Assembly: GCF_014205155.1 (NCBI RefSeq)
Contig: NZ_JACHMX010000001.1
Location: 1,798,001 to 1,862,000 of the forward strand
Source: Amycolatopsis umgeniensis
GTDB taxonomy: Bacteria > Actinomycetota > Actinomycetes > Mycobacteriales > Pseudonocardiaceae
DNA length: 64,000 bases
Direction of reading: 5' to 3'
Part shown: one piece after another, positions 8,520 to 16,368 of the stretch
Numbering within the stretch: position 1 is the stretch's first letter
Layout of the letters: the number at the start of each line of letters is the position of its first letter
The notes under the pieces: generated by a model
Told to the model about the DNA's origin: nothing
The model's database searches: none
The model's input: the letters and a program-made list of their open reading frames with translations, nothing else
Program-made: the position numbers and the translations under genes

Positions 8520-9094
8520 GCGATCCGTACAGCATTCCCGGCGGGAAGTGCCTTCGCAACAAGCTGGACATCGAAGACTCAGAAGTCTTCAAGCAGGTCG
8601 AGGCACGCATCGTCAGTATTCGAGACGTCGAGCTCGCTCGTCAAAGTCTCCCTGGCGAATACACCCTTGAGCATCTGCAGAGCTTTCACCATGCGCTCTT
8701 CAAAGATGTCTACGACTGGGCCGGAAAGACCCGTACCGTGGACATCTCCAAAGGTACGTCGAAGTTCTGCACCTGGAGATTCGTCGACGAGCAGACGTCG
8801 GCCGTGCTGGGAAAGCTCGAAACCGATGGTTGGCTGCTCGGCTTGAACCGGGACAAGTTCCTTGAACGCCTCGCCTGGTACTACTCCGAGTTGAACGCCA
8901 TGCACCCGTTTCGCGAAGGTAACGGGCGAACCCTGCGCGCCTTCCTGCGGCAACTGTCCGCCGCGGCGGGCTGGCGACTCGACTGGTCCGCGCTCAACAA
9001 GGAAGACAACAACGCCGCGTCGAGTCACAGCCTGCAGACGACTCAGACGACCGAACTCGTCAAGGTTCTCGCGCCCGTGATCGTCCGCATGTGA
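8516..9094 (+). CDS. Fic/DOC-family toxin
   Basis: 192 residues from GTG 8516, overlapping the antitoxin stop by four bases. The catalytic Fic loop HPFREGNGRT is intact at residues 130-139, with His130 as the base and the anion-binding GNGR. The flap region KTRTVDISKG-T-S-K-F lies near residues 71-84. Fic enzymes usually transfer AMP (or phosphate in Doc) to a target protein. No inhibitory (S/T)xxxE(G/N) helix is evident in the toxin, which fits control by a separate antitoxin. The exact modification is not deducible. Confidence 0.92.
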   Translation: MSDPYSIPGGKCLRNKLDIEDSEVFKQVEARIVSIRDVELARQSLPGEYTLEHLQSFHHALFKDVYDWAGKTRTVDISKGTSKFCTWRFVDEQTSAVLGKLETDGWLLGLNRDKFLERLAWYYSELNAMHPFREGNGRTLRAFLRQLSAAAGWRLDWSALNKEDNNAASSHSLQTTQTTELVKVLAPVIVRM

Positions 9095-9105
9095 TCAAGA
9101 CGCGG

Positions 9106-9160
9106 TGTCGCGAAAGCCACTTTCGGGACGTCTGATGTCGCGAAAGTGGCTTTCGCGACA
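9106..9160. repeat. 55-bp dispersed palindromic repeat, copy 1 (hairpin after fic)
   Basis: Two arms, GCGAAAGCCACTTTCG and CGAAAGTGGCTTTCGC, form a strong hairpin twelve bases after the fic stop, so it may act as a bidirectional terminator toward the convergent DUF1330 gene. The same 55 bases occur in inverse orientation at 30160-30214 with one mismatch by my reading. It is therefore a dispersed element and not only a local terminator. Confidence 0.85.
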
Positions 9161-9181
9161 TCAGAGTGCCCCCCGCGCCGG

Positions 9182-9529
9182 TCAAGCGACCTGGAGCGCC
9201 CTCAGCTCAGCCGCCATCGCCGCCGAGTCGTGGTCCGCCCCGCATCCGTCCACCAGGATCAGGTCGCCCGGGATGTGGTCCGCCCGCAGGTGCAGGATCT
9301 CCTGGTAGGCGGGCGACGCGTACCACTCGCGAGCCGCGGCCAGGCTCGGGAACGAGATCATCACCAACGCCCCGGGCCACTCCCCTTCGAGGACCTCGAC
9401 CTCGGCCCCGTGCACGAGGAACTTGCCGCCGAAGGGATCGAGCGTGGCCTGGATCCGCTCCAGGTACTCGAAGACCTCTTCGGTCGGTGCTCCGGTGGGG
9501 CGAAGGTGGGCGATGCCGTACGCGGTCAT
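9182..9529 (-). CDS. DUF1330 family protein
   Basis: 115 residues with the ferredoxin-like dimeric alpha/beta-barrel pattern of DUF1330: YLERIQATLDPFGGKFLVHG, VLEGEWPGALVMISFPSLAA, then REWYASPAYQEI. Proteins of this type are small cytosolic dimers, some stress-related, with no agreed reaction. It lies between the fic hairpin and hisA on the minus strand, about 80 bases downstream of hisA, so it may be read through from hisA. Confidence 0.88.
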   Translation of the reverse strand: MTAYGIAHLRPTGAPTEEVFEYLERIQATLDPFGGKFLVHGAEVEVLEGEWPGALVMISFPSLAAAREWYASPAYQEILHLRADHIPGDLILVDGCGADHDSAAMAAELRALQVA

Positions 9530-9609
9530 GATGTCCTCCCAGGTTTTGTTCTCCTGGAAGGAATCCTGACCGAACGACGGCGTGGCGTCGATTACCCGGG
9601 AGGTAAAGC

Positions 9610-10347
9610 TCAGAACTCCGCGACGGCGGCGAGCGCCTCGGGAAGGGTGAACGCCCCGGCGTAGAGCGCCTTGCCGACGATGGAGCCTTCGACACCGTCA
9701 CGGGCCAGCGCGGCCAGCGCGCGGAGATCGTCCACACTGGACACGCCGCCGGAGGCGATGACCGGCGCGTCGGTGCGGGCGGCGACCTCGCGGAGCAGGT
9801 CGATGTTCGGGCCCTGGAGGGTGCCGTCCTTGCTCACGTCGGTGACGACGTAGCGCTGCGCGCCGTCGCGGTCGAGCCGGTCGAGGACCTCCCAGAGGTC
9901 ACCGCCGTCCTGCGTCCAGCCGCGAGCGGACAGCCGGTGCCCGGCCTCGGTGATCCGCACGTCCAGCCCGATGGCGACGCGGTCGCCGAAGGAGGAGACG
10001 ACCTTCGCGGTCCACTCCGGGTCCTCCAGTGCGGCGGTGCCGAGGTTGACCCGGCGGGCGCCGGTGGCCAGCGCGGCCTCCAGCGAGGCGTCGTCGCGGA
10101 TGCCGCCGGACAGCTCCACCTGGACGTCCAGCTTCGCCACGACCTCGGCGAGCAGTTCGCGGTTGGAACCCTTGCCGAACGCGGCGTCGAGGTCCACCAG
10201 ATGGATCCACTCCGCCCCGTCCCGCTGCCAGGCGAGTGCCGCCTCCAGCGGGCTGCCATAGGAGGTTTCGGTGCCGGCCTCGCCCTGGACGAGTCGCACG
10301 GCCTGGCCATCGGCCACATCAACGGCGGGAAGGAGCGTGAAAGTCAC
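9610..10347 (-). CDS. priA: Phosphoribosyl isomerase A (HisA/TrpF dual type)
   Basis: Isomerises ProFAR in histidine synthesis and, in actinobacteria, PRA in tryptophan synthesis. The 245-residue barrel has the catalytic Asp at about residue 10 (LLPAVDV) and the second near 174 (TDVSKDGT). The loop RLSARGW carries Arg142 and Trp144, the residues characteristic of PriA that let it handle the second substrate. It follows hisH with nine bases between. TrpF function is inferred from the family; no trpF is in the window. Confidence 0.95.
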   Translation of the reverse strand: MTFTLLPAVDVADGQAVRLVQGEAGTETSYGSPLEAALAWQRDGAEWIHLVDLDAAFGKGSNRELLAEVVAKLDVQVELSGGIRDDASLEAALATGARRVNLGTAALEDPEWTAKVVSSFGDRVAIGLDVRITEAGHRLSARGWTQDGGDLWEVLDRLDRDGAQRYVVTDVSKDGTLQGPNIDLLREVAARTDAPVIASGGVSSVDDLRALAALARDGVEGSIVGKALYAGAFTLPEALAAVAEF

Positions 10348-10356
10348 GCGCCCACT

Positions 10357-10995
10357 CTAAGCGAGGGTGCGGAGCCAGTTGCGCAGCAGGTGCGCCCCGG
10401 CGTCCCCGGACTTCTCCGGGTGGAACTGCGTCGCCCACAACGGCCCGTTCTCGACGGCGGCGACGAAGTCCTGACCGTGGTTCGCCCAGGTCACCTTGGG
10501 CTGCTGCCCGGCGAGACCGGAGTCCAGTTCCCAGGTCCGCGCGGCGTAGGAGTGCACGAAGTAGAACCGCGTTTCCGCGTCCAGCCCGGCGAACAGCTCC
10601 GAGTCCTCGGGCGCGCGGACGGTGTTCCAGCCCATGTGCGGCAGGACGTCGGCTTCCAGCTTGTCGACCGTGCCGGGCCACTCACCGGCGCCCGCGGCCT
10701 CCTCGCCGTGCTCGACGCCGCGTTCGAACAGGATCTGCATGCCGACGCAGATGCCCAGCACGGGACGGCCGCCGGCGAGACGTTTGCCGATGATCTTCTC
10801 CCCCGAAACCGACAGCAGCCCCTCCATGCAGGCGGAGAAGGCACCGACACCGGGGACGACCAGGCCGTCGGCCTCGAGCGCGGCATGGGGATCGGCGGTG
10901 ACCTCGACGTGCGCGCCCGCGCGTTCGACGGCGCGTTCGGCGGATCGGAGGTTGCCGGACCCGTAGTCCAGGATCACCACGCTCGGAGTAGCCAC
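10357..10995 (-). CDS. hisH: Imidazole glycerol phosphate synthase glutaminase subunit HisH
   Basis: Class I glutamine amidotransferase supplying ammonia to HisF. The 212-residue protein has the nucleophile Cys83 in GICVGMQ and the His192/Glu194 dyad in FHPEKS, with PGVGAF forming the oxyanion region. It is read just before priA on the minus strand. The ATG at 10993-10995 begins [20 protein letters not shown], the usual N-terminus. Confidence 0.96.
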   Translation of the reverse strand: MATPSVVILDYGSGNLRSAERAVERAGAHVEVTADPHAALEADGLVVPGVGAFSACMEGLLSVSGEKIIGKRLAGGRPVLGICVGMQILFERGVEHGEEAAGAGEWPGTVDKLEADVLPHMGWNTVRAPEDSELFAGLDAETRFYFVHSYAARTWELDSGLAGQQPKVTWANHGQDFVAAVENGPLWATQFHPEKSGDAGAHLLRNWLRTLA

Positions 10996-11115
10996 GCGCT
11001 CAGGTTAGCGGACCGGATTTTCTGCGGATTCCCCGTTTCAACCTTCACTCGTCCGGGTAATAGGCACTCCGAGTGAAAGGCCGGCGCAGGACCGCCCTGC
11101 ACTTCTGGAGGAACG

Positions 11116-11295
11116 ATGCGGGACGCCGACGAACTGACCGGCCTGCTCCAAGCCTGGCGCGAAGACATCGACAGCGTGCCTTTCCCTACCTTCGCGGAGC
11201 TGCTGATCCCCCAGCAGAAGCAGCGCTCCGCTCCCCCGGTGACGGTCTCGGCATCGGTTCAGGTGACGAAGACCACCGGATGGCGCGATCGCTGA
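11116..11295 (+). CDS. Small uncharacterised 59-residue protein
   Basis: A short frame beginning MRDADELTGLLQAWREDIDS, preceded by GGAGG at 11107-11111, five bases before the ATG. The product has a predicted amphipathic N-terminal helix, then PFPTFAELLIPQQKQ and a Thr/Val-rich tail ending TTGWRDR. Codon third positions are GC-rich like its neighbours. It precedes the acyl-CoA dehydrogenase by about 70 bases. No family is recognised; the strong ribosome site and codon bias are the support for it being real. Confidence 0.6.
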   Translation: MRDADELTGLLQAWREDIDSVPFPTFAELLIPQQKQRSAPPVTVSASVQVTKTTGWRDR

Positions 11296-11367
11296 CACTC
11301 GACTCCGGTCCAGTGTGTGGTTTTCTTCATAGAGCCACGCACCGCCGAGCCGACCAGGAGTGACCGC

Positions 11368-12540
11368 ATGAGCAGCAGCCCGGATCCGCGCGATTTCCTC
11401 GATCTCGACGCCGAGCTCTCCAGCGAGGACCGGGCCATCCGTGACGCCGTGCGTTCCTACGCGCACGATCAGCTCCTGCCGAACGTCGCCGAATGGTACG
11501 AAACGGGCGCTCTGCCCGCCGCCGAACTCGCCAAGGGATTCGGGCAGCTGGGGCTGCTCGGCATGCACCTGGAGGGTTACGGCTGCGCCGGGACCAGCGC
11601 CGTCGCCTATGGCATCGCCTGCCGCGAACTGGAGGCCGTCGACTCCGGGCTGCGCAGCTTCGTCTCGGTACAGGGTTCGCTGGCGATGTACGCGATCCAC
11701 AAGTGGGGCACCGAGGACCACAAGCAGGAGTGGCTGCCGCGGATGGCCGCCGGCGAGGCGCTCGGCTGCTTCGGCCTGACCGAACCGGACGCGGGCAGCG
11801 ACCCCGGCGCCATGCGGACCCGCGCGGTCCGCGACGGCTCGGACTGGCTGCTCAGCGGCACGAAGATGTGGATCACCAACGGAACGGTGGCCGACGTCGC
11901 GGTCGTGTGGGCGCAGACCGACGAGGGCGTGCGCGGTTTCGTCGTCCCCACGAACACCCCCGGCTTCACCGCGAACGAGGTCAAGCACAAGTTGTCGCTG
12001 CGGGCCTCGCTGACCGCGGAACTCGTGCTCGACGGCGTCCGCCTGCCGGAGTCCGCGGCGTTCCCCGAGGTCAGGGGCCTGCGCGGGCCGCTGTCCTGTC
12101 TGAACGAGGCGCGCTACGGGATCCTGTTCGGCGTCGTCGGCGCCGCTCGCTCCTGCTACGAATCCGCGCTGGAGTACACGCTGAGCCGTGAACAGTTCGG
12201 CAAGCCGCTCGCCGGGTTCCAGCTCACCCAGCGCAAGCTCGCCGACCTCGTGGTCGAGGTCAACCGCGCCGGGCTGGTCGCGCTGCGGATCGGGCGGCTC
12301 AAGGACGCCGGGACGCTGCACCACAACCACGTCAGCTTCGGCAAACTCGCCAACGTCCGCTCCGCGCTGGAGGTCGCCAGGACCGCGCGCGCCATGCTCG
12401 GCGCCAACGGGATCTCGCTGGAGTACCCGGTGATGCGGCATATGTCGAACCTCGAAACCGTGCTGACCTACGAAGGCACCGAAGAGATGCACGCGCTTTC
12501 GCTCGGTCAGTCGGTCACCGGGATCGCCGCCTTCCGCTGA
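11368..12540 (+). CDS. Acyl-CoA dehydrogenase, glutaryl-CoA dehydrogenase type
   Basis: 390-residue FAD enzyme. CFGLTEPDAGSDPGAMRT and KMWITNG-T are the classical flavin and substrate motifs; the C-terminal SREQFGKPLAGFQLTQRKLAD, RAMLGANGIS and TYEGTEEMHAL match the glutaryl-CoA dehydrogenase branch, with the catalytic Glu in YEGTEE. It would oxidise glutaryl-CoA from lysine or tryptophan breakdown to crotonyl-CoA. ATG 11368 has AGGAG at 11356. Branch assignment is by motif and not certain. Confidence 0.9.
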   Translation: MSSSPDPRDFLDLDAELSSEDRAIRDAVRSYAHDQLLPNVAEWYETGALPAAELAKGFGQLGLLGMHLEGYGCAGTSAVAYGIACRELEAVDSGLRSFVSVQGSLAMYAIHKWGTEDHKQEWLPRMAAGEALGCFGLTEPDAGSDPGAMRTRAVRDGSDWLLSGTKMWITNGTVADVAVVWAQTDEGVRGFVVPTNTPGFTANEVKHKLSLRASLTAELVLDGVRLPESAAFPEVRGLRGPLSCLNEARYGILFGVVGAARSCYESALEYTLSREQFGKPLAGFQLTQRKLADLVVEVNRAGLVALRIGRLKDAGTLHHNHVSFGKLANVRSALEVARTARAMLGANGISLEYPVMRHMSNLETVLTYEGTEEMHALSLGQSVTGIAAFR

Positions 12541-12578
12541 GCCCGGAAACTGTCGGTGCGCACCTCTAGGGTCCGCGC

Positions 12579-13247
12579 ATGACCGATTTCGCCGAGTTCC
12601 AGTCCGTCGTCGAGCTGCGCCGGTACACGCTGCACCCCGGCCGCCGGGACGAGCTGGTCGAGCTCTTCGAGCGTGAGTTCGTGGAGACACAGGAAGCCGT
12701 CGGCATGCGCCTGTTCGGCCTGTTCCGTGAACCGGCGGAGCCGGACAAGTTCCTGTGGCTGCGCGGTTTCCGGGACATGGAGAGCAGGCGGGCGGCCCTG
12801 GAGTCGTTCTACTACGGGCCGGTGTGGCGTGCGCACGGCCCGGCGGCGAACGAGACGATGATCGACGCTTCGGACGTCCTGCTGCTGCGGCCGTCCGGGC
12901 CGGGATTCCCCGTTCCGGACGGCGCCGAGGCTTCCCGCCTCGTCGTGACGGTGTGCCATCCCACGGGACCGGTCAAGGAGTTCTCCGAGTACTTCGCGGA
13001 CACCGTGGCTCCGGCGCTGCGGGAGTCCGGTGTGGAAACGTTCGGCCACTTCGAGACGGAGCCCGCCGAGAACACCTTTCCCCGGCTTCCCGTGCGGGAG
13101 AACGAGATGGTGTTCGTCTGGTTCGCCAAGTTCGGTGACGCGCACCGGGAACTCCTCGACCGGACGGGTGCCGAACTCGAAGGCAGGCTCGAACGCCCGT
13201 GGCGGCAACTGGAACTGGCACCGACAGCGCGGTCAGTCCTGCGCTGA
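12579..13247 (+). CDS. NIPSNAP family protein
   Basis: 222 residues built from two ferredoxin-like halves. The N-terminal half shows VELRRYTLHPGRRDELVELF and FREPAEPDKFLWLRGFRDM, the usual NIPSNAP signature. Function of bacterial members is unknown; they are cytosolic dimers. Its 3' end overlaps the 3' end of the convergent NUDIX gene by 15 bases. Confidence 0.87.
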   Translation: MTDFAEFQSVVELRRYTLHPGRRDELVELFEREFVETQEAVGMRLFGLFREPAEPDKFLWLRGFRDMESRRAALESFYYGPVWRAHGPAANETMIDASDVLLLRPSGPGFPVPDGAEASRLVVTVCHPTGPVKEFSEYFADTVAPALRESGVETFGHFETEPAENTFPRLPVRENEMVFVWFAKFGDAHRELLDRTGAELEGRLERPWRQLELAPTARSVLR

Positions 13248-13661
13248 GAGGAGGTCCGCGAGCCCGTCCGGATACAGGATCGCCTTGCCGTTCGCCACGT
13301 CGGCCATCGGCAGCCAGTGCACGCGCGCGCCGTCGTCGAGCACGACGCCGACCTCGTCACGCTCGTAGAACGCTTTGTCGGTCAGGTCGGCGGTGAACAG
13401 GAACACGATCTCGTGCCCCGGCCTGCCTTCGAAGGTGAACACGTTCTCCAGTACGGCGATCTGCTCGACAGCGGTCAGCTCCGCCGCGAGCTCCTCCTGG
13501 AATTCGCGGTGCAAAGCCTCGACGGCGGTCTCCCCGAACTCGATCCCGCCGCCGAGCGGACGGTGGTAGGTCTCCCCCTTGGCGTTGTCACGGCCTTCGA
13601 ACACGAGAAGGTCTTCACCGCGGCGGATGACCCCGAGCACGAGCGGGCGGATCTTCGTCAT
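13233..13661 (-). CDS. NUDIX hydrolase
   Basis: 142 residues starting MTKIRPLVLGVIRRGEDLLV. The NUDIX box is present as GGGIEFGETAVEALHREFQE followed by EL, matching Gx5Ex7REUxEExGU with the last Gly replaced (EELAAEL). It probably hydrolyses a nucleoside diphosphate-linked substrate; which one is not visible. The gene lies upstream-adjacent to the transketolase pair's 3' end, with a ten-base gap to that stop, and overlaps the convergent NIPSNAP gene. Confidence 0.88.
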   Translation of the reverse strand: MTKIRPLVLGVIRRGEDLLVFEGRDNAKGETYHRPLGGGIEFGETAVEALHREFQEELAAELTAVEQIAVLENVFTFEGRPGHEIVFLFTADLTDKAFYERDEVGVVLDDGARVHWLPMADVANGKAILYPDGLADLLSAQD

Positions 13662-13671
13662 CCTGGTGACG

Positions 13672-14562
13672 CTAGCGGAGGAATTCCTTGACCGACAAGG
13701 TGATCGAACCGGCGTCGAGGCCGTGCGCGAGGTCGTGATCGGCCATTTCGCCGTAGATCCGGACTTCGGCGTCACGACGGACACCGAGCGAGAGCAGCCG
13801 GTGCGGCGATTCGGACAAGGCGTCCGACACCGCGTGCGCCGACGTTCCCGCGAGGTAGGGCTCGATCAGCACGACGTCGCTCGACCCCGTGGCCTCGACG
13901 GCCGAACGCAGGCCCGCGGCGTCGAACGGCCGGATCGTCGAGGTGTAGAGCACGGTCACGTCGAGATCGGCCGTCGCTTCCATCGCCCGGTCGAGCATCG
14001 GCCCGACGGCGAGCACGACACCTCGGCCGCCCTCGCGCAACGTCTGCAATCCGGCGCCCAGATGCGGTTTCGCGTTCTCCTGCGCGGAAAGCCGGAGGTA
14101 CACACGACCGTTGCCGGGGATCGACTCCAGCAGCAGCCGCCGCGCCTCCTCGGGATGACCGGGCACGTGCACGGTCCAGCCCGGCAGCGTGTCGATGAGG
14201 GCGACGTCCCCGGGCGCCTGATGGGTCCGCCCGGCGGTCGGCATGTCGTAGGACGCGCCGGAAGACACCAGTACGGCGCCGACGTCCTGATGCCCGAGGT
14301 CGAGTTTGACCTGCTCGAAAGCCCGCTCCACGAGGAACGACGAGAAGGTGTGGACGATCGGGCGCATCCCGGCCAGCGCCAGCCCGCCCGCGGTGCTCAT
14401 CATCAGCTGTTCGCGGATGCCGACGTTGAGCACCCGGTCCGGATGCTTCCTGGCGGCGAAAGCGAGTTGTGCCGCGGAAATGTCGGCGAGGACGACGGCG
14501 ACGTTCGGGTCGGTGTCGAGCACCTCGGCGGCGGCGTCGAGGAACGTCTCACGCATGTTCAC
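13672..14562 (-). CDS. Transketolase, C-terminal subunit (split enzyme)
   Basis: 296 residues covering the pyrimidine-binding and C-terminal domains of transketolase: VLADISAAQLAFAARKHPDR, RVLNVGIREQLMMSTAGGLA with the cofactor-activating Glu in GIREQ, then TFSSFLVERAFEQVK. GTG 14562 lies nine bases after GAAAGG and four bases after the stop of the N-terminal subunit gene, so the two halves are translated together. The pair would transfer two-carbon ketol units between sugar phosphates. Confidence 0.9.
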   Translation of the reverse strand: MNMRETFLDAAAEVLDTDPNVAVVLADISAAQLAFAARKHPDRVLNVGIREQLMMSTAGGLALAGMRPIVHTFSSFLVERAFEQVKLDLGHQDVGAVLVSSGASYDMPTAGRTHQAPGDVALIDTLPGWTVHVPGHPEEARRLLLESIPGNGRVYLRLSAQENAKPHLGAGLQTLREGGRGVVLAVGPMLDRAMEATADLDVTVLYTSTIRPFDAAGLRSAVEATGSSDVVLIEPYLAGTSAHAVSDALSESPHRLLSLGVRRDAEVRIYGEMADHDLAHGLDAGSITLSVKEFLR

Positions 14563-14566
14563 GGTT

Positions 14567-15259
14567 TCAGGCCTTTCGCTCGACGGTCGCGACCACGGCG
14601 AGCGGCCGGTCCGGATGGGGTGTGGTGAAGGCTTCGTAGAGCGCTTCGTGATCGCGGCCGTCGACGGTGCGGGTCACCCAGCCCTCGACCTCGAACCGGC
14701 GCGCGATCCCGCCCGGCCAGCCGTGGGTGGCCGAGGAGTTGTCGACGACCACGACGGTCAGCTGCGGCATGCCGATGCGGCCCGCCACCGCGATGGCCTC
14801 GGAGTTGGAGCCCTCGTCGAGTTCCGCGTCCCCGACGAGGGTGACGACCTTGGCGTCACGGAACCCCTTGGCGCGCAGCCCGAACACGGTGCCGATGGAC
14901 AGCGGGAGCCCGTGCCCGAGTGAACCGCTGGCGATCTCGGCGCCGGGCACCCTCGCGCGGTCGGGATGGTGCCCGAGGCGGGATTCGGCCGAAGTCCACC
15001 CGGCGAGTTCGTCCTCCTGGATGAAGCCCTTCTTCGCCAAGACGGCGTAGTAGGCCATCGGACCGTGTCCCTTCGACAGCAGGAAGCGGTCACGGCCCGG
15101 ATCACGGAAGGTCTCCGGGGTGATGTCGAGCACACGATCGTAGAGCACCCACAAGACGTCCACAGTGGACTCCGCGGCCGCCTGGTGCTTCTCGTCCCCG
15201 GTCATCAACGCGATCAGCCGCGGCAGATCCTCGTAGCCGGTCCTGGTGTCAGTGGTCAT
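14567..15259 (-). CDS. Transketolase, N-terminal (thiamine diphosphate-binding) subunit
   Basis: 230 residues with LSKGHGPMAYYAVLA, the GSLGHGLPLSIGTVFGLRAK segment and the ThDP-metal motif VGDAELDEGSNSEA. ATG at 15257-15259 was chosen over a TTG further upstream because the domain and the predicted promoter both point to it. The gene is the first of the split transketolase operon and is divergent from the SoxR-like regulator, with the probable operator in between. Confidence 0.9.
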   Translation of the reverse strand: MTTDTRTGYEDLPRLIALMTGDEKHQAAAESTVDVLWVLYDRVLDITPETFRDPGRDRFLLSKGHGPMAYYAVLAKKGFIQEDELAGWTSAESRLGHHPDRARVPGAEIASGSLGHGLPLSIGTVFGLRAKGFRDAKVVTLVGDAELDEGSNSEAIAVAGRIGMPQLTVVVVDNSSATHGWPGGIARRFEVEGWVTRTVDGRDHEALYEAFTTPHPDRPLAVVATVERKA

Positions 15260-15263
15260 GAAC

Positions 15264-15298
15264 CGAGGTTGCAACCTCGACTTAGGTCGAAGTCAAGG
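15264..15298 (-). promoter_or_regulatory. Probable SoxR-type operator/promoter between split transketolase and soxR
   Basis: CCTCGACTTAGGTCGAAG (15275-15292) is an 18-bp dyad of the length and CCTC-edge of known SoxR boxes. On the minus strand TTGACT (15296 down to 15291) and CAACCT are 19 bases apart, the long spacer typical of MerR/SoxR-activated promoters. A second perfect palindrome, CGAGGTTGCAACCTCG, covers 15264-15279. The transcript would start close to the transketolase ATG, possibly without a leader. The soxR GTG is only 20 bases away on the other side. Confidence 0.55.
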
Positions 15299-15311
15299 CT
15301 AGCCTGGCGAC

Positions 15312-15773
15312 GTGACGAGATTGGCTGAACACCTGAGCATCGGGCAGGTCGCCGACCGCAGCGGCGTGCCCCATACGGCTTTGCGTTTCTACGAGGACAA
15401 AGGGCTGATCAGCTCGGAGCGTTCGGCGGGCAACCAGCGGCGGTATCCGCGTTCGGTGCTGCGCCGGATCGCCTTCATCCGTGCCGCGCAGCGGGTCGGC
15501 CTCAGCCTGGACGACATCAGCTCGGCTTTGGAGTCCTTACCCAGGGACCACGCCCCCACCAAGGCCGACTGGGCACGCCTTTCCCGTGGCTGGCAGGACG
15601 AGCTCGACGCGCGGATCGACGCGCTGCAGCGCCTGCGCGACAGGCTGACCGGATGCGTCGGCTGCGGCTGCCTGTCCCTGCGCAGCTGCGGGCTCTACAA
15701 CGCCGACGACCAGATGTCCCGATTCGGTCCCGGCGCGGGCAAACTGCGCCCGGCCTCCGAGGGCGGCATCTGA
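15312..15773 (+). CDS. soxR: Redox-sensing MerR-family regulator SoxR
   Basis: 153 residues from GTG 15312. The MerR helix-turn-helix starts at SIGQVADRSGVPHTALRFYE, with a dimerisation helix around residues 85-112. The [2Fe-2S] motif CVGCGCLSLRSC places cysteines at 115, 118, 120 and 126, the SoxR spacing CX2CXCX5C. Oxidation of the cluster by redox-active compounds activates transcription from promoters with a long spacer. In actinobacteria SoxR usually controls a few oxidoreductase or transport genes; here the neighbouring split transketolase is the likely target. Confidence 0.93.
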   Translation: MTRLAEHLSIGQVADRSGVPHTALRFYEDKGLISSERSAGNQRRYPRSVLRRIAFIRAAQRVGLSLDDISSALESLPRDHAPTKADWARLSRGWQDELDARIDALQRLRDRLTGCVGCGCLSLRSCGLYNADDQMSRFGPGAGKLRPASEGGI

Positions 15774-15819
15774 ATTCCGTTGCCACGCGGGTGCCGGGTA
15801 TGCGTCACTGGGACGCGAA

Positions 15820-16368
15820 ATGGACAAGAACAACCTCATCCGAGTCTCGAAACGGCTCTCCCGGCACCTGCGGCACGCACCCGGCGACATCGGCATCACC
15901 CTGACCCCTGACGGCTGGGTCGACGTCGGCACCCTCTTGGCCGCCCTGCGGCGGAACGGGCTGGACCTGACCCGCGACCAGCTCGACGAAGTGGTGGAAG
16001 GCAACGACAAACGCCGGTTCGCCTTCGACGAAAGCGGGCTGCGGATCCGCGCCAGCCAGGGCCACAGCGTCGACGTCGACCTCGCGCTGCCCGCCGCCAC
16101 CCCACCCGGCACGCTCTATCACGGCACCGTGGCCCGGTTCCTCGACGCGATCCTGTCCGAGGGGCTCCGGCCGATGAAGCGGCACGCCGTGCATCTCTCG
16201 GCGAACCTCGCGACCGCGCGCACGGTCGGGGGCAGGCGCGGTGCCCCGGTCGTGCTCCTGGTCGACGCGCGGGGCATGACGGCCGCCGGGCACGAATTCC
16301 AGGTGAGCGCGAACGGCGTCTGGCTCACCGCCGCCGTCCCGCCGGGGTTCCTGCGCCGCCTCCCCTAG
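15820..16368 (+). CDS. kptA: RNA 2'-phosphotransferase KptA/Tpt1
   Basis: 182 residues. The N-terminal winged helix has SKRLSRHLRHAPGDIGITL and GWVDVGTLLAAL; the C-terminal ADP-ribosyl-transferase fold has LYHGT and HLSANLATARTVGGRRG. These hold the Arg-His-Arg-Arg set used to transfer a 2'-phosphate from RNA to NAD. Bacterial members work in RNA repair or phosphate-capped RNA metabolism; the physiological substrate is unclear. Its stop shares the bases CTAG with the convergent gene. Confidence 0.94.
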   Translation: MDKNNLIRVSKRLSRHLRHAPGDIGITLTPDGWVDVGTLLAALRRNGLDLTRDQLDEVVEGNDKRRFAFDESGLRIRASQGHSVDVDLALPAATPPGTLYHGTVARFLDAILSEGLRPMKRHAVHLSANLATARTVGGRRGAPVVLLVDARGMTAAGHEFQVSANGVWLTAAVPPGFLRRLP

